Position numbers and translations under genes: made by a program. The notes beneath the pieces are model-generated. The model did not search any database and was not told the DNA's origin. It saw nothing but the letters and a program-made list of their open reading frames with translations. 64,000 nt of DNA, taken from contig NZ_KE386569.1 in the NCBI RefSeq assembly GCF_000427625.1, forward strand, positions 2,038,591-2,102,590, given 5' to 3'. Each line of letters begins with the position of its first letter. The first letter of the stretch is position 1. Of the stretch, positions 1-9,903 are shown in pieces. This DNA is from Methylobacter luteus IMV-B-3098. GTDB lineage: Bacteria > Pseudomonadota > Gammaproteobacteria > Methylococcales > Methylomonadaceae.

Positions 1-86
1 GTTCTCAACCTAAAATTGTCTCCCTCAATGAGAAAGCGCTGAAGTCGTTTAGATCTTTTATAAAATATACCGGAGAAAATCATTAG
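1..86 (+). CDS. Possible C-terminal end of a gene entering from the left
   Basis: The frame starting at base 3 is open from the window edge to a TAG at 84-86 and gives about 27 residues ending in YTGENH. The composition (Lys, Ser, Asn, hydrophobics) is protein-like, but the piece is too short to assign to a family. It could also be a chance open stretch. Confidence 0.3.
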   Translation, partial: SQPKIVSLNEKALKSFRSFIKYTGENH

Positions 87-489
87 GTGAAACGGAAGAT
101 CCCTGAAATAAAAACGTTCAATCCCGGATTTTCAACTCATGGAGACACAGGCAACTTACCCTATTGACTAGAGCCCACGGAAAAAAGAGTAAAAATATTA
201 ATTGTTGCGCCGTCATGCTCAAACCGGTGAAATAAATGGCGTACCTGATAACGCTTGAGTCACTTCCGCTACCTGTACTGCTAAGCCCAAGCTTGGCATT
301 TGCATTATTGATACTGACAATATTCAAAGCTTGTGCTAACTTTAAAATAACTCATCCATTGCCATCACTGATCCCATGAAGAACATGATTTGGACGCAAC
401 TGATGAGCCATTCAGTCGCTGAAGCTGCTATGAATTATGGTCGTTTGATAAGCATTCCCAATAGATAATAAATACCCTAAGAGGGAAAA
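87..489. other. Intergenic region before the lycopene-cyclase-like gene
   Basis: About 400 bases without a convincing gene. A short open frame at 376-468 (30 residues, MKNMIWTQLM...) has no ribosome binding site and is probably chance or a remnant. The last bases carry the AGAGGG Shine-Dalgarno of the next gene. No clear promoter or terminator was seen. Confidence 0.5.
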
Positions 490-1455
490 ATGAATTCTAC
501 GTCAATAAAGGATTTTAAAATATTTTTTATCATGATCGCCGTCTTGACCTTGCCGGCAACATTAACGCTGCTGACTATTGAAAAAGCTCAAAATGTTGTT
601 GATCCTGTGACTGGTATTTCCCCATTGGGATATACCTGGAGCCTGTTACTTTTTATTGTTCCGGCACTGACGATCATTACGTGGCTTTTTATTAATCATG
701 ATGAGAAATTTATCCGTAAATCTTTTTGGCTGGCCTTAACCGTACTCATACCTTTGGGCTTTATTCTGGATATTTTTTTCGGGCTTAGCTTTTTTACTTT
801 TGCAAACCATGAAGCCACACTCCAGATCTACCTGCCAGGCTTTGATTTCAACCAGATGACATGGCGAGCGGCATTGCCGATCGAAGAATTCGTTTTTTAT
901 CTCACAGGATTTGTTACGGTTCTATTAATCTATATCTGGTGCGATGAATACTGGCTTGCCGCCTATAATGTGCCTGACTATTCTGCGGAGAGTAAAGAGA
1001 TAGAGAAAATTATGATTTTTCATCCGAAATCGCTCGCCATCGGACTGGTATTGATTCTATGCAGTATTATTTATAAGAATTTTTTTATTCATCCCTATCA
1101 AGGCGGATTTCCAGGCTATTTTATCTTTCTTGTCATCGCCAGTTTTATTCCTTCCGTTGCCTTCTTTAAGACGACTTACCGATTTATCAATTGGCGCGCT
1201 TTCAGTTCCACTTTCTTTTTCATTTTATTAATCAGTCTTCTATGGGAAGCGACATTAGCCTCGCCGTATCAATGGTGGGGATACAATCACGATCAAATGC
1301 TGGGCATAACAATCGGCGCCTGGGCATCTCTGCCCATTGAAGCTGTATTAGTATGGATGGCCGTTACCTTTACAACGGTCATTGTCTATGAGGCGATTAA
1401 AATCTGGTTATCTTCCGGCAAAGGCATTAAGAAAGCCTTCCTGGGAACAGATTGA
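490..1455 (+). CDS. Lycopene cyclase domain integral membrane protein
   Basis: A polytopic membrane protein of 321 residues with roughly seven or eight hydrophobic segments. Two related halves are visible: one carries PIEEFVFY at about 130-137, the other LPIEAVLVW at about 281-289. The first matches the PIEE-F signature of the small membrane lycopene cyclases (CrtYc/CrtYd and fungal CarRP type); the second keeps only PIE. In that family two such domains cooperate to cyclise the ends of lycopene. Here it is a single fused polypeptide, and the loss of the second Glu in half two may change its reaction. No other carotenoid gene is adjacent, so the substrate is open. AGAGGG five bases before the ATG supports the start. 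Confidence 0.7.
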   Translation: MNSTSIKDFKIFFIMIAVLTLPATLTLLTIEKAQNVVDPVTGISPLGYTWSLLLFIVPALTIITWLFINHDEKFIRKSFWLALTVLIPLGFILDIFFGLSFFTFANHEATLQIYLPGFDFNQMTWRAALPIEEFVFYLTGFVTVLLIYIWCDEYWLAAYNVPDYSAESKEIEKIMIFHPKSLAIGLVLILCSIIYKNFFIHPYQGGFPGYFIFLVIASFIPSVAFFKTTYRFINWRAFSSTFFFILLISLLWEATLASPYQWWGYNHDQMLGITIGAWASLPIEAVLVWMAVTFTTVIVYEAIKIWLSSGKGIKKAFLGTD

Positions 1456-1530
1456 CAGCCATTTACATCGCCTGCGCTCGGCAAGGTGCGTACATACCAA
1501 TTTTAACATTGAAGTTGATTAGCCCGGCTT

Positions 1531-3579
1531 TCAAAAGCTCAGGCTTACCTGCCCGAATATGCTGCGCTGTACTTCTATGACGGGCATTCCTATCCCTACG
1601 GCTCGGAACTCGGCATGGCTACTGTCTAACAGATTCCTGCCGGCAAGAGAAAATTCCATATATTTCACAGGCTTCCATCCCAGGCGCACATCCATTTCCA
1701 GATAACTGTCGATTTCCCGCTCAGGAAGATTGTCCACATAACGTAAAAAAGCATCCAGCTGCACATTGTGCGGCAAGTCCATCGATGATCTGAAATTGAA
1801 TTGATGATGCGGCGATTGCCCTTCTTCGACATCTCGCAGCAGTGAAGTCTCGTCAGTATGAAGCTGAATTTGCAAATAAGAGTAACTTGTCTGCAGACGC
1901 CACCATTCTAACGCCTGCCATTGCACTGCCGTCTCCAATCCGTAGGTTTCGCCACGAGCATTGTTTCCAGATGACACGGGAAAAATAAAATGAGGAGCGG
2001 CATTGGCCATTTCAATAAAAAGAGTCCCGGCTTCCACACTGCTCAGTTTGTCATAAACATTGTAAAAAGCCGCAACGTCAATGGAGATATTTTCTTCAGG
2101 CGCTATCCGATAGCCTAATTCATAAGCTATGAGTTCTTCCGACTCAAAGTCCTGATTGCCTTGCAAGGCGGCAAAAGCATTGGGGCCTAACTGGCTAAAA
2201 TAGAGCAGACTTGTGTCATGGTCTAAGCGATTAGGCGTCCGGACTGCACGAGAAACAGCCGTCCATAATGTCTGTTGATTATCGGGCGTATAAATGAAAC
2301 GAGCATTAGGCTGAATTTGAAAACCGCTAAAATCATTATGTTCGAACTTTGAACCAAACAGGAATTTTATCGTATCAGGAACCAGCACCACCTGATCCTG
2401 TATAAATGCGCTGTATAACAGATAATCGCGACTCGCAGGCGCAAACGAAAAATTGATGGCGTTATCCTGATCATCCTCTATATACCGAAAACCCAGCCCC
2501 CAAGTCACTTCCTGGCGATCGCCAAGCTGGAAATAGTGCTGCAGGTCCGCATCGTACGTATTTATAACAGCTTCCGATGAGTCATTAATCGCGGAATAAG
2601 TAGTCTTATCCTGGGTCCGGTCAAAGTAGAGCTGTAGCGACAAATCCGATGTATCGGAGAACCGGTGCCGCCACCGGCTCAAAATATTGCCGCCGGAAAA
2701 ATCTTCTCCCACGTTACTCCGAGAAGTAACTGGCTCTATTGGTGTCGTAATATCCTTCAAACTGCCGCCATTGCCTGTATACAGATCGCCTTGCAAAGTC
2801 AGTGAATCATGTTGTGTCAAGTCGCCGTCGATTCTGAAACCACCCTGAAACTTTTCCCAGTTGTCTCCAGCGTTGCCGCCCGCCGCCAATTCTAAATCAT
2901 CCCTATCAGCATATTTAATATACGTCCGGTAATGCAGATTATCCGTTATTTTTCCGCCGTAACGAATAGCGCCCAAGCCTTTATCTTCAGTTCCTCCTCC
3001 GGCCGTAACCAACAAACCTTGACTGTTGTTTGCACTTTTAGTGATTACATTGATGACACCATTCACAGCATTGGCGCCCCACATGGCTGCACCTGGCCCC
3101 CTGATGATTTCAATCCTTTCCACATCTTCAAGCAATACGTCTTTTGTTCTCCAGAGCGTTCCCGAAAATGTAGGATGATAAACCGTCCTGCCGTCAATCA
3201 TCACCAGCAGCTTATTCGCACTCTCTCTGTTAAATCCACGCGCTGTAATTGCCCAGGTATTAGCATTCAATTGCGCAACCTGAAGCCCTGGAACCATCCG
3301 CAATGCATCAGGAATGGAAGTAACGCCGGAGCGTCGAAGATCGTCATTGTTAATAACAAATACAGCAGCGGATGTCGCCGAAACTTTTTGCTCGCGCCGG
3401 GATGCTGAAAAAATGACGGATTCCTCCTGTAGCCAGCCGATCTCTTCATCTAACGAGGCCGCTATATTTTCCTGGGACATCATAGAGGGTGCCGCGGCAA
3501 AAGCCGGGAGTATTTGAAGCATTGAAACCGCGGACACGAACAGAATAGGAAATTCTTTTCTCATAGCCATGAGGTTCAT
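1531..3579 (-). CDS. TonB-dependent outer membrane receptor
   Basis: An outer membrane ligand-gated channel of the iron-complex/vitamin receptor type. The open frame begins at 3618, but the start at 3579 (MNLMAMRKEF) puts a normal signal peptide first, ending near LPAFAA. A plug domain follows, with SGVTSIPDALRMVPG, a MIDGRTVYHP strand and RIEIIRGPGAAMWGANAVNGVINV, the last seen here as separate short motifs typical of the family. About 520 residues of beta-barrel follow, ending in VSLSF with a C-terminal aromatic. It is the last gene of an operon with two periplasmic binding proteins and a hybrid kinase, which points to a sensing or uptake role for an unknown ligand. No cobalamin riboswitch or Fur box was recognised nearby. 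Confidence 0.9.
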   Translation of the reverse strand: MNLMAMRKEFPILFVSAVSMLQILPAFAAAPSMMSQENIAASLDEEIGWLQEESVIFSASRREQKVSATSAAVFVINNDDLRRSGVTSIPDALRMVPGLQVAQLNANTWAITARGFNRESANKLLVMIDGRTVYHPTFSGTLWRTKDVLLEDVERIEIIRGPGAAMWGANAVNGVINVITKSANNSQGLLVTAGGGTEDKGLGAIRYGGKITDNLHYRTYIKYADRDDLELAAGGNAGDNWEKFQGGFRIDGDLTQHDSLTLQGDLYTGNGGSLKDITTPIEPVTSRSNVGEDFSGGNILSRWRHRFSDTSDLSLQLYFDRTQDKTTYSAINDSSEAVINTYDADLQHYFQLGDRQEVTWGLGFRYIEDDQDNAINFSFAPASRDYLLYSAFIQDQVVLVPDTIKFLFGSKFEHNDFSGFQIQPNARFIYTPDNQQTLWTAVSRAVRTPNRLDHDTSLLYFSQLGPNAFAALQGNQDFESEELIAYELGYRIAPEENISIDVAAFYNVYDKLSSVEAGTLFIEMANAAPHFIFPVSSGNNARGETYGLETAVQWQALEWWRLQTSYSYLQIQLHTDETSLLRDVEEGQSPHHQFNFRSSMDLPHNVQLDAFLRYVDNLPEREIDSYLEMDVRLGWKPVKYMEFSLAGRNLLDSSHAEFRAVGIGMPVIEVQRSIFGQVSLSF

Positions 3580-3663
3580 GATCGCTACTTTAGACAGCCA
3601 AAAAGCCGGGAATCGCACCGCTGCTCCGGCACAGGAATAAGGGGTAGGAATTTACCATACCTT

Positions 3664-6600
3664 TTATATTTCATCTTTATCCCCGGTCAGTTTTGCTGCG
3701 CTAACCTGATTCCGGCCATTTTCTTTCGCTATATAAAGCGCTGCATCGGCTGTCTTTATCAGATCTTCGGGCGATACGCCTGCAGCAGGTATCACACTGC
3801 TCACGCCGAGACTCAACGTTACCCGATCAGCTACTCCGGAATATGCATGCGGAATATTGGAATTGACGACATTTTTACGCATGCTTTCAGCCATTTCTAC
3901 CGCTTCATCCAGATTCATTTCCGGTAATACAGCAACAAACTCTTCTCCTCCATAACGAGCCACAAAATCAGTTACCCGCTTAAGCGTATCCTTCAGGATA
4001 GCGGCAATATTCTCCAAACAGCGATCTCCTTCCGCATGACCGTAGTTATCATTAAAAGTTTTGAAGAAGTCGACATCCATGAAGATGAGCGATATGGGTG
4101 ATGCCGAACGCATGGAGCGACGCCATTCTCTGGCAAAATACTCGTCAAACATGCGGCGATTAGGAATACCTGTCAATGCGTCAACACTCGCCAACTGTTC
4201 TAATAAGTCCCGTTGTTTTTTAAGCTCCAGATGGATTTGAACCCTGGCCTGAACGACCGATATATTGAACGGCTTGCTGATGTAATCAACTGCGCCCGAC
4301 TCAAAGCCCGCCATTACTTCCGATACCTCATAATGACCCGTAATAAAGATCACCGGAATATCGCGCGTTTTTTCATGACTTTTCAAACGCCTGCAAACCC
4401 GCCATCCATCCATGTCCGGCATTTCAATATCCAGCAGAATCAGATCAGGTGGCTGGTCTGACTGTGCCATAAGCAAGGCCGTTTCTCCATTTATAGCTAC
4501 AACAATATCGTAGCGGGACCTTAAGACTTCTCCTAAGGCCCTGATATTTGTAGGCATGTCATCGACAATCAATATTTTTTGCCTGGCATCAGCTTCTGAA
4601 GATACGGGCGCTTGCGTTAACTTCTTATCAAATAAAGTCAGCGCAACGTCCTGTAAAATAGATTGGGCAGCAGCAAAATCAAATGCATTGATCGCCTGCT
4701 CAAGCAGCTTGACCTTATCACCGTGCCATGAGCTTCGGATAATCTTTTTCAGTTCTTTGAAGTGATAATCCGCATCCAGGCGACTTCCATTCAGAGCATC
4801 AAACAGATCATCCAATAAAGACTCAACTAGCAATAGCTCGGATCCAACAGCATTAGTATTGCAATCCAGTGGCTTTGTAGACTCAATTGCTTGTAATCGC
4901 CCAATTGACTCAAGCACTTCATGTTGAGCTCTCGAAAATTCCATTAACAATTCGGGGACACATGTCTGTTGCTTGCTAATGGCTTGTTCCAATGCACCTA
5001 TGCTATCGTTCAATTCGGACATGGCAAGATTGCCCGCCACGCCTTTTAACGAATGCAGTAATGTCAAAGCGGCCCCTCTGTCGCCTGCTTGCAGGAATGT
5101 ATCCAGTCGAACCGCTGCATCGCTAAAGTCTTCATGAAATTTCACCACTAGCTCATGGAATAATTGAGCATTTCCTGCAACATTCTTTATTCCCAACTGC
5201 TTATCAATGCCGGGCAGCAATGCCGGTAACATTTTTTCTTGTTTATCTGCTGACGCCAAAGCAGAGCCCGGTATTTCCCCCACTTCCGGTTTGATAAAGT
5301 CAAATAGGCTTGCCACTAACTCTTCAACATCTATGGGTTTGACCACATACCCATTCATACCGACACTTAAACACTTTTCCTTGACATCCGTCATGGCATG
5401 AGCCGTCATAGCAATAATCGGCAAATCATCAAACTGCAGTTCGGAACGTATAATGCGTGTGGCTTCATAACCGTCCATTATCGGCATTTGCAAATCCATC
5501 AATACGGCATCAAAGCAGTTTTTTCGTATTTTTTGTACGGCTTCCAGTCCATTCGTAGCAATGTCGACGTCAAAGCCTTCCTGCTCCAGTATCTCTTTCG
5601 CAACCTGCTGATTAATGTCATTATCCTCCACCAACAGCAGCTTTAATCCTTTAATTTTATGTAATCTTTCATCACCCATTGCCCTGCCAAGAGATTGCGG
5701 ACTAGGATTTTCGCCAAAACGATTTTGGTCGAAGACATCAATAATCGCATTAAGCAACACCGACGGGTGCACCGGCTTAATAAGAAACCCGTCCAGATTG
5801 ACATCATTCGACTGCTGAATAATATCTTCCCTGCTATAGGCAGTTATCATGATAATGTGAGGAATATGGGTAATCTTGAGACTATTCTTAATATGACGTG
5901 CCGCTGAGATACCGTCTATTTTGGGCAATTTCCAGTCCATGAGAACAAGCCGAAAGGGATCTTCAACGGGTGCGTTTTCCAACATCTGAATCGCTTGTTC
6001 GCCCGTATTGGCTTGAGATACTTGAAAAGAAAATGACTCCAGGCAAGAACGTAAAACATTCCGGGATGTAGCATTATCATCCACTACTAACGCTCTCATG
6101 CCCTGAAAAGCCTCAAGCGCGGCAGTATATTTTTGATCAATCCCCTGGTATTGCGTAAAGATGGCGGTAAAAGAAAAGGTACTGCCCTTCCCTACTTCAC
6201 TGGTAACGTTGATGCTCCCTCCCATCATATCCACCATCCGCTTACAGATTGCCAACCCCAGGCCTGTCCCGCCGTATTTACGAGTAGTGGATTTATCGGC
6301 CTGGCTAAAAGATTCGAACAATCCGCTTATTTGTTCTTGTGTTAAACCTATACCGGTATCCTTGACTGAAAACTCAAGCATCACCTGACCATTTCTTTTT
6401 ACTGACTCGTCATCTTCGGCCAGCGCAATATCAACGATGATTCCCCCGTATTGAGTAAATTTTACAGCGTTATTGACCAAGTTAAGCAGAACCTGGCCTA
6501 ATCTGAGCGGATCGCCTATCAGATACAAAGGCACGTCACAGCCGGTAGTAAAATGTATCTGAAGACCTTTTTCTTCCGCTTTGGCGCTCATCAAACTGGA

Positions 6601-7749
6601 AAGATTATTCAGCACATCATTCAGATTAAATGCGATGGTTTCTAATTCCAGTTTTCCTGCTTCGATTTTGGAAAAATCCAGAATATCGTTAATGATCCCG
6701 AGCAATGTATGAGAGGAGGCTTGGACTTTTGTCAAATAATCACGCTGCTTGGCCGTCACTTCCGTCTGCAGCGCCAACCGAGTCATGCCAATAATGGCAT
6801 TCATCGGTGTTCGAATCTCATGACTCATGATTGACAGAAACTCCGACTTGCTTTTGTTAGCGGCAATCGCTTGATCTCTTGCTTCATCCAATTCAGATGT
6901 GCGTTCCATGACTTTCTGCTCTAACGTTCGGCTGTATTCTTCAAGCTTATCGTAAGAAGCCTTTAGGTTCCTGGCCATTTGAGCAAATGCTGTCGTTAAA
7001 GCACCGATTTCTCCCTCCGGGTGAGCGTTGATATTATCGCTGACTTCAAAATCGCCCTGGGCCAGTTGGTTTGCCAAGCGAGTTAAGTGCAACAGAGGTC
7101 TGGACAGGCGTTCGGATATGAATAACACGATACCGGCGCCCATCAGAATGAAGATGACCGTGATTATTAATAGCCGCGCTATCATTTCACGAATTTGCTC
7201 GGCACTTTCCTTTTGCGAATTAGTGATTTCCTGATTAAGAAGATCGAGTGAAAAGCCTAGCCTGAGCACTCCCCAAGGTTCCGCACTCACCTGAATCGGC
7301 ATGATAAACTCCATAAAGGATTTACCGTTACTGACATACTCATTAACCGTTGCGGCATTTTGGCTAGCCGCGAACAAGTCTTCTTTCTCGGATAGGATCT
7401 CCTGCTCCAACTGCGGTTTTAAGGTGTGGATATGTGCTTTACCGGAGGATTTCATCAGAATAATATAATGAAGCTCCTCATTGTCATGCACCGCATTCCT
7501 TAACAGATCGGAAACGTGTGAAAGATTAACGGAAGCAATGCCATTTTTAACTTGGTCGGATAAGCTATCGGATAGAATTTGCCCTCTGTCGATCAACTTT
7601 CCTTTCATCAGCGCGATGCGTTTCTCCAGCTCCTTTTCAAACACATCTTTTTGAAACTTGATTTGAACAAAAGTCAGCATGGTCAATAAGGCGATAATTA
7701 AACCCACCATCGTAACGAGAAGCTTTTTAAAAATACTCCGTTTAACCAT
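3664..7749 (-). CDS. Membrane hybrid histidine kinase with HPt and diguanylate cyclase output
   Basis: A 1361-residue sensor. In order: TM1 about 10-29, an extracytoplasmic sensor of about 160 residues, TM2 about 190-212, HAMP about 213-265, a coiled coil, HisKA with His310 in SHEIRTP, HATPase with DTGIGL and GGTGLGL to about 530, REC1 (Asp605), REC2 (Asp752), an HPt-like domain with His899 in LLHSLKG, REC3 (Asp1107), and GGDEF about 1190-1350. The GGDEF carries an active-type GGEEF at 1267-1271 and a c-di-GMP inhibitory RxxD (R1258, D1261) five residues before it. The architecture predicts a full internal phosphorelay ending in c-di-GMP synthesis. It sits between genes for two periplasmic binding proteins and a TonB receptor, so those proteins may supply the signal. 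Confidence 0.93.
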   Translation of the reverse strand: MVKRSIFKKLLVTMVGLIIALLTMLTFVQIKFQKDVFEKELEKRIALMKGKLIDRGQILSDSLSDQVKNGIASVNLSHVSDLLRNAVHDNEELHYIILMKSSGKAHIHTLKPQLEQEILSEKEDLFAASQNAATVNEYVSNGKSFMEFIMPIQVSAEPWGVLRLGFSLDLLNQEITNSQKESAEQIREMIARLLIITVIFILMGAGIVLFISERLSRPLLHLTRLANQLAQGDFEVSDNINAHPEGEIGALTTAFAQMARNLKASYDKLEEYSRTLEQKVMERTSELDEARDQAIAANKSKSEFLSIMSHEIRTPMNAIIGMTRLALQTEVTAKQRDYLTKVQASSHTLLGIINDILDFSKIEAGKLELETIAFNLNDVLNNLSSLMSAKAEEKGLQIHFTTGCDVPLYLIGDPLRLGQVLLNLVNNAVKFTQYGGIIVDIALAEDDESVKRNGQVMLEFSVKDTGIGLTQEQISGLFESFSQADKSTTRKYGGTGLGLAICKRMVDMMGGSINVTSEVGKGSTFSFTAIFTQYQGIDQKYTAALEAFQGMRALVVDDNATSRNVLRSCLESFSFQVSQANTGEQAIQMLENAPVEDPFRLVLMDWKLPKIDGISAARHIKNSLKITHIPHIIMITAYSREDIIQQSNDVNLDGFLIKPVHPSVLLNAIIDVFDQNRFGENPSPQSLGRAMGDERLHKIKGLKLLLVEDNDINQQVAKEILEQEGFDVDIATNGLEAVQKIRKNCFDAVLMDLQMPIMDGYEATRIIRSELQFDDLPIIAMTAHAMTDVKEKCLSVGMNGYVVKPIDVEELVASLFDFIKPEVGEIPGSALASADKQEKMLPALLPGIDKQLGIKNVAGNAQLFHELVVKFHEDFSDAAVRLDTFLQAGDRGAALTLLHSLKGVAGNLAMSELNDSIGALEQAISKQQTCVPELLMEFSRAQHEVLESIGRLQAIESTKPLDCNTNAVGSELLLVESLLDDLFDALNGSRLDADYHFKELKKIIRSSWHGDKVKLLEQAINAFDFAAAQSILQDVALTLFDKKLTQAPVSSEADARQKILIVDDMPTNIRALGEVLRSRYDIVVAINGETALLMAQSDQPPDLILLDIEMPDMDGWRVCRRLKSHEKTRDIPVIFITGHYEVSEVMAGFESGAVDYISKPFNISVVQARVQIHLELKKQRDLLEQLASVDALTGIPNRRMFDEYFAREWRRSMRSASPISLIFMDVDFFKTFNDNYGHAEGDRCLENIAAILKDTLKRVTDFVARYGGEEFVAVLPEMNLDEAVEMAESMRKNVVNSNIPHAYSGVADRVTLSLGVSSVIPAAGVSPEDLIKTADAALYIAKENGRNQVSAAKLTGDKDEI

Positions 7750-7781
7750 TTGTTATATTTCTCAGATTGATTTATCAAAGA

Positions 7782-8762
7782 TTATTCAATAATTTGATTA
7801 ACCGAACCCAAGGCTTCGTTATTCAAATCTAATCCGTATTCCTTCACTTTTTTCATATTAAGCATAATATAAGAACCGGCAGGATCAGCCACGGGTTGTA
7901 AGACTTTTTTATGCTCCAGCAAATCTTTCGACAGACTTGCTGCTTGCAGACCCATCGTGGCAATATCAGCCGATATCACCAGCGTTGCGCCTAATGTAGA
8001 AAATATTTCAGCATAAGCAATGACGGGTTTTTTCATCGCCGCGCTCTGGCTAAAGATTTCAAGAGCTGACTCTTGGTCGGCAAGAACGATTGGATCGGAA
8101 ATAAGCCATAGAACATCCACTTCCGGCAAAAGTTTTTCCAAGGCCGACGTCAGCTCGGCTGATTCGGCAATGGGCATGCTAACAATTTCCATACCCACAT
8201 CTGTTGCGGTTTCAACAGCTCCCGATAACCATTCTTTATTAAACTTCTCGCTATAAATTAAACCGATCTTTTTTAGCTTCGGAAAAAGATAACGATAAGT
8301 CATCAACTGCATGCCCGACGATAGCTCATTGGATATACCGTAGGAATTCTCGCTTATCGGCAAACGCTGCCAATTCAGCACGGATGAAAAAATTATTTTC
8401 CTGTCTTCCGCAATATCGTGTGCCAACAAATAAGCTTTTGAACCAATCGCATATATAGCATCAGGGTTAACTTGTCGAATCTGTTTTTTGACTGTATCGA
8501 TATCGACTGAACTATCTCCAAGATTTATTTTTGCCTTTATCTCTGCTGAATTTGCCGTAAACGCCGCTTGTGCCAATTCATAATTTTTTACCGCTGTATT
8601 TGAATTAATGACCAGTATGCCTCTATTTTCTTCAGCCGTCGCCTCGCCTGCCTGAAATAATGCCAGCACTGAGACAAACAATAGCGCACTTACTGCTCTG
8701 ACAATTAGCGTTTGCCAGATCAAAAAATAGTCTGTAATAATGCTTGCCACATTCACTATCAT
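7782..8762 (-). CDS. Periplasmic ABC-type substrate-binding protein (COG2984-like)
   Basis: A predicted periplasmic binding protein resembling the ABC_sub_bind family (PF04392, TrpX/COG2984 type), with two Rossmann-like lobes (NPDAIYAIGSKAYLLA, KKIGLIYS, VDVLWLISDPIVL). The open frame starts at 8822, but the ATG at 8762 is preferred. It lies one base after the stop of the upstream gene, has AAGGAG on the mRNA about 13 bases before it, and gives a membrane/signal segment ending near EATAEE. No permease or ATPase is present in the operon, so a sensory role feeding the adjacent kinase is more likely than transport. Confidence 0.8.
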   Translation of the reverse strand: MIVNVASIITDYFLIWQTLIVRAVSALLFVSVLALFQAGEATAEENRGILVINSNTAVKNYELAQAAFTANSAEIKAKINLGDSSVDIDTVKKQIRQVNPDAIYAIGSKAYLLAHDIAEDRKIIFSSVLNWQRLPISENSYGISNELSSGMQLMTYRYLFPKLKKIGLIYSEKFNKEWLSGAVETATDVGMEIVSMPIAESAELTSALEKLLPEVDVLWLISDPIVLADQESALEIFSQSAAMKKPVIAYAEIFSTLGATLVISADIATMGLQAASLSKDLLEHKKVLQPVADPAGSYIMLNMKKVKEYGLDLNNEALGSVNQIIE

Positions 8763-8763
8763 A

Positions 8764-9666
8764 CTAGGGATCAAGCTCCTTGAGTTCAGACTGAGTAAGC
8801 TTCCGCCAGCCATTAAGGCCAAGCATTCTCAACCTACTTTCTCCTTCAGGGGCTTTACTCATGCCCTCTAATATTTCAAGCAAGACAGCGGTATTCACAG
8901 TTGTTTTTTTCGGTACCACGACTAATGTGAGAAACTGCTTCTCGCTAGCCCCCAAACGAGTCAACATGCTGAACTGTTTTTGATTAATTTTCGCGAGATC
9001 ATCAAGACTGTCTTCAGTTGTTAAAGCTGCATCAGCCATACCGAAGCCCACTGCCATCAGGGCATCGATATCTTTCGGAACCAGAATCAATTTTACCTGT
9101 GCAAGAATTTCTGCACTTTTTTTGCCCAGAATCTGGTTAAGAATGGTTCGGGTATAGGCTTCGTTAGAAGCCGATGCAATTTTTCCGCCCTTTAATAGTT
9201 CAACTTCATTAATCTGTTTTTTTGCTGAGAGAACTTTACGCTGAGTCGATTTACCATGAGAGACTCCCACCAGAACCGGCGTTATCGGCACTTTTTTTTG
9301 TAAAATACGATAGTGCCAACTGGAAAGTAAGAATCCCCCGTCTTGTTTCTCTACGAGAGTTTTCTCAAAAATTTCCTTGTCGCTAAACGGCTGAAAACGA
9401 AATGTTCCAAATTTTGAAAGATAGGTATCAAACGCGATCTTCAGTGAAACATAATTATTAATATTTGTTTCCGAATTATAAAAATACAGCGTGTCGCTAT
9501 TTAAAGTGGCATTAGCTTCGGACTCGGCATAACTGATCGGACTGCGAATCAGCAATAATGTAAAAATGATAAGCGCTAATAACCTGATGCATGGATACAC
9601 CGTGAAAATTCCGGATATTCCGAATTTCTCATAAGGCTTACAATATATGGAATTGGCTATATACAT
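8764..9666 (-). CDS. PhnD-like periplasmic binding protein
   Basis: A 300-residue protein with an unusually long N-terminus and a hydrophobic export segment at about 28-45 (LLALIIFTLLLI). The body resembles phosphate/phosphonate-type binding proteins (COG3221, PhnD-like): FLLSSWHYRILQ, GKIASASNEAYTRTILNQIL, and a DAALTTEDSL segment where the family usually has an AA/S-x-D ligand-site loop. It is the first gene of the operon, and its stop abuts the start of the second binding protein. Its ligand cannot be deduced. The ATG at 9666 has a poor Shine-Dalgarno, and a start inside the first 27 residues is possible. Confidence 0.75.
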   Translation of the reverse strand: MYIANSIYCKPYEKFGISGIFTVYPCIRLLALIIFTLLLIRSPISYAESEANATLNSDTLYFYNSETNINNYVSLKIAFDTYLSKFGTFRFQPFSDKEIFEKTLVEKQDGGFLLSSWHYRILQKKVPITPVLVGVSHGKSTQRKVLSAKKQINEVELLKGGKIASASNEAYTRTILNQILGKKSAEILAQVKLILVPKDIDALMAVGFGMADAALTTEDSLDDLAKINQKQFSMLTRLGASEKQFLTLVVVPKKTTVNTAVLLEILEGMSKAPEGESRLRMLGLNGWRKLTQSELKELDP

Positions 9667-9903
9667 GAAAAATCATGCCATCGAATCATACAAATTCGCC
9701 TGAATCTTATAGCATTAGAGATGTCTATGTTTGTATGCAAAGGAGAAGTGCTGTTGAGCACTAAAAGCGGGCACCGCTGGGGCACATCCGAAAAAAGCCG
9801 AATTTGTTCACTATTTCCATCATTTATAGTTCGCCATTTTTTATTATTCTTTATAATTGCAGGTCCGATATCAGGCAGCCTGCGATATCTACCATCAAGC
9901 CGA

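Noticed and set aside
118-327. Minus-strand open frame of 69 residues
   Set aside because: Starts with TTG, has no ribosome binding site and no recognisable sequence; treated as intergenic.
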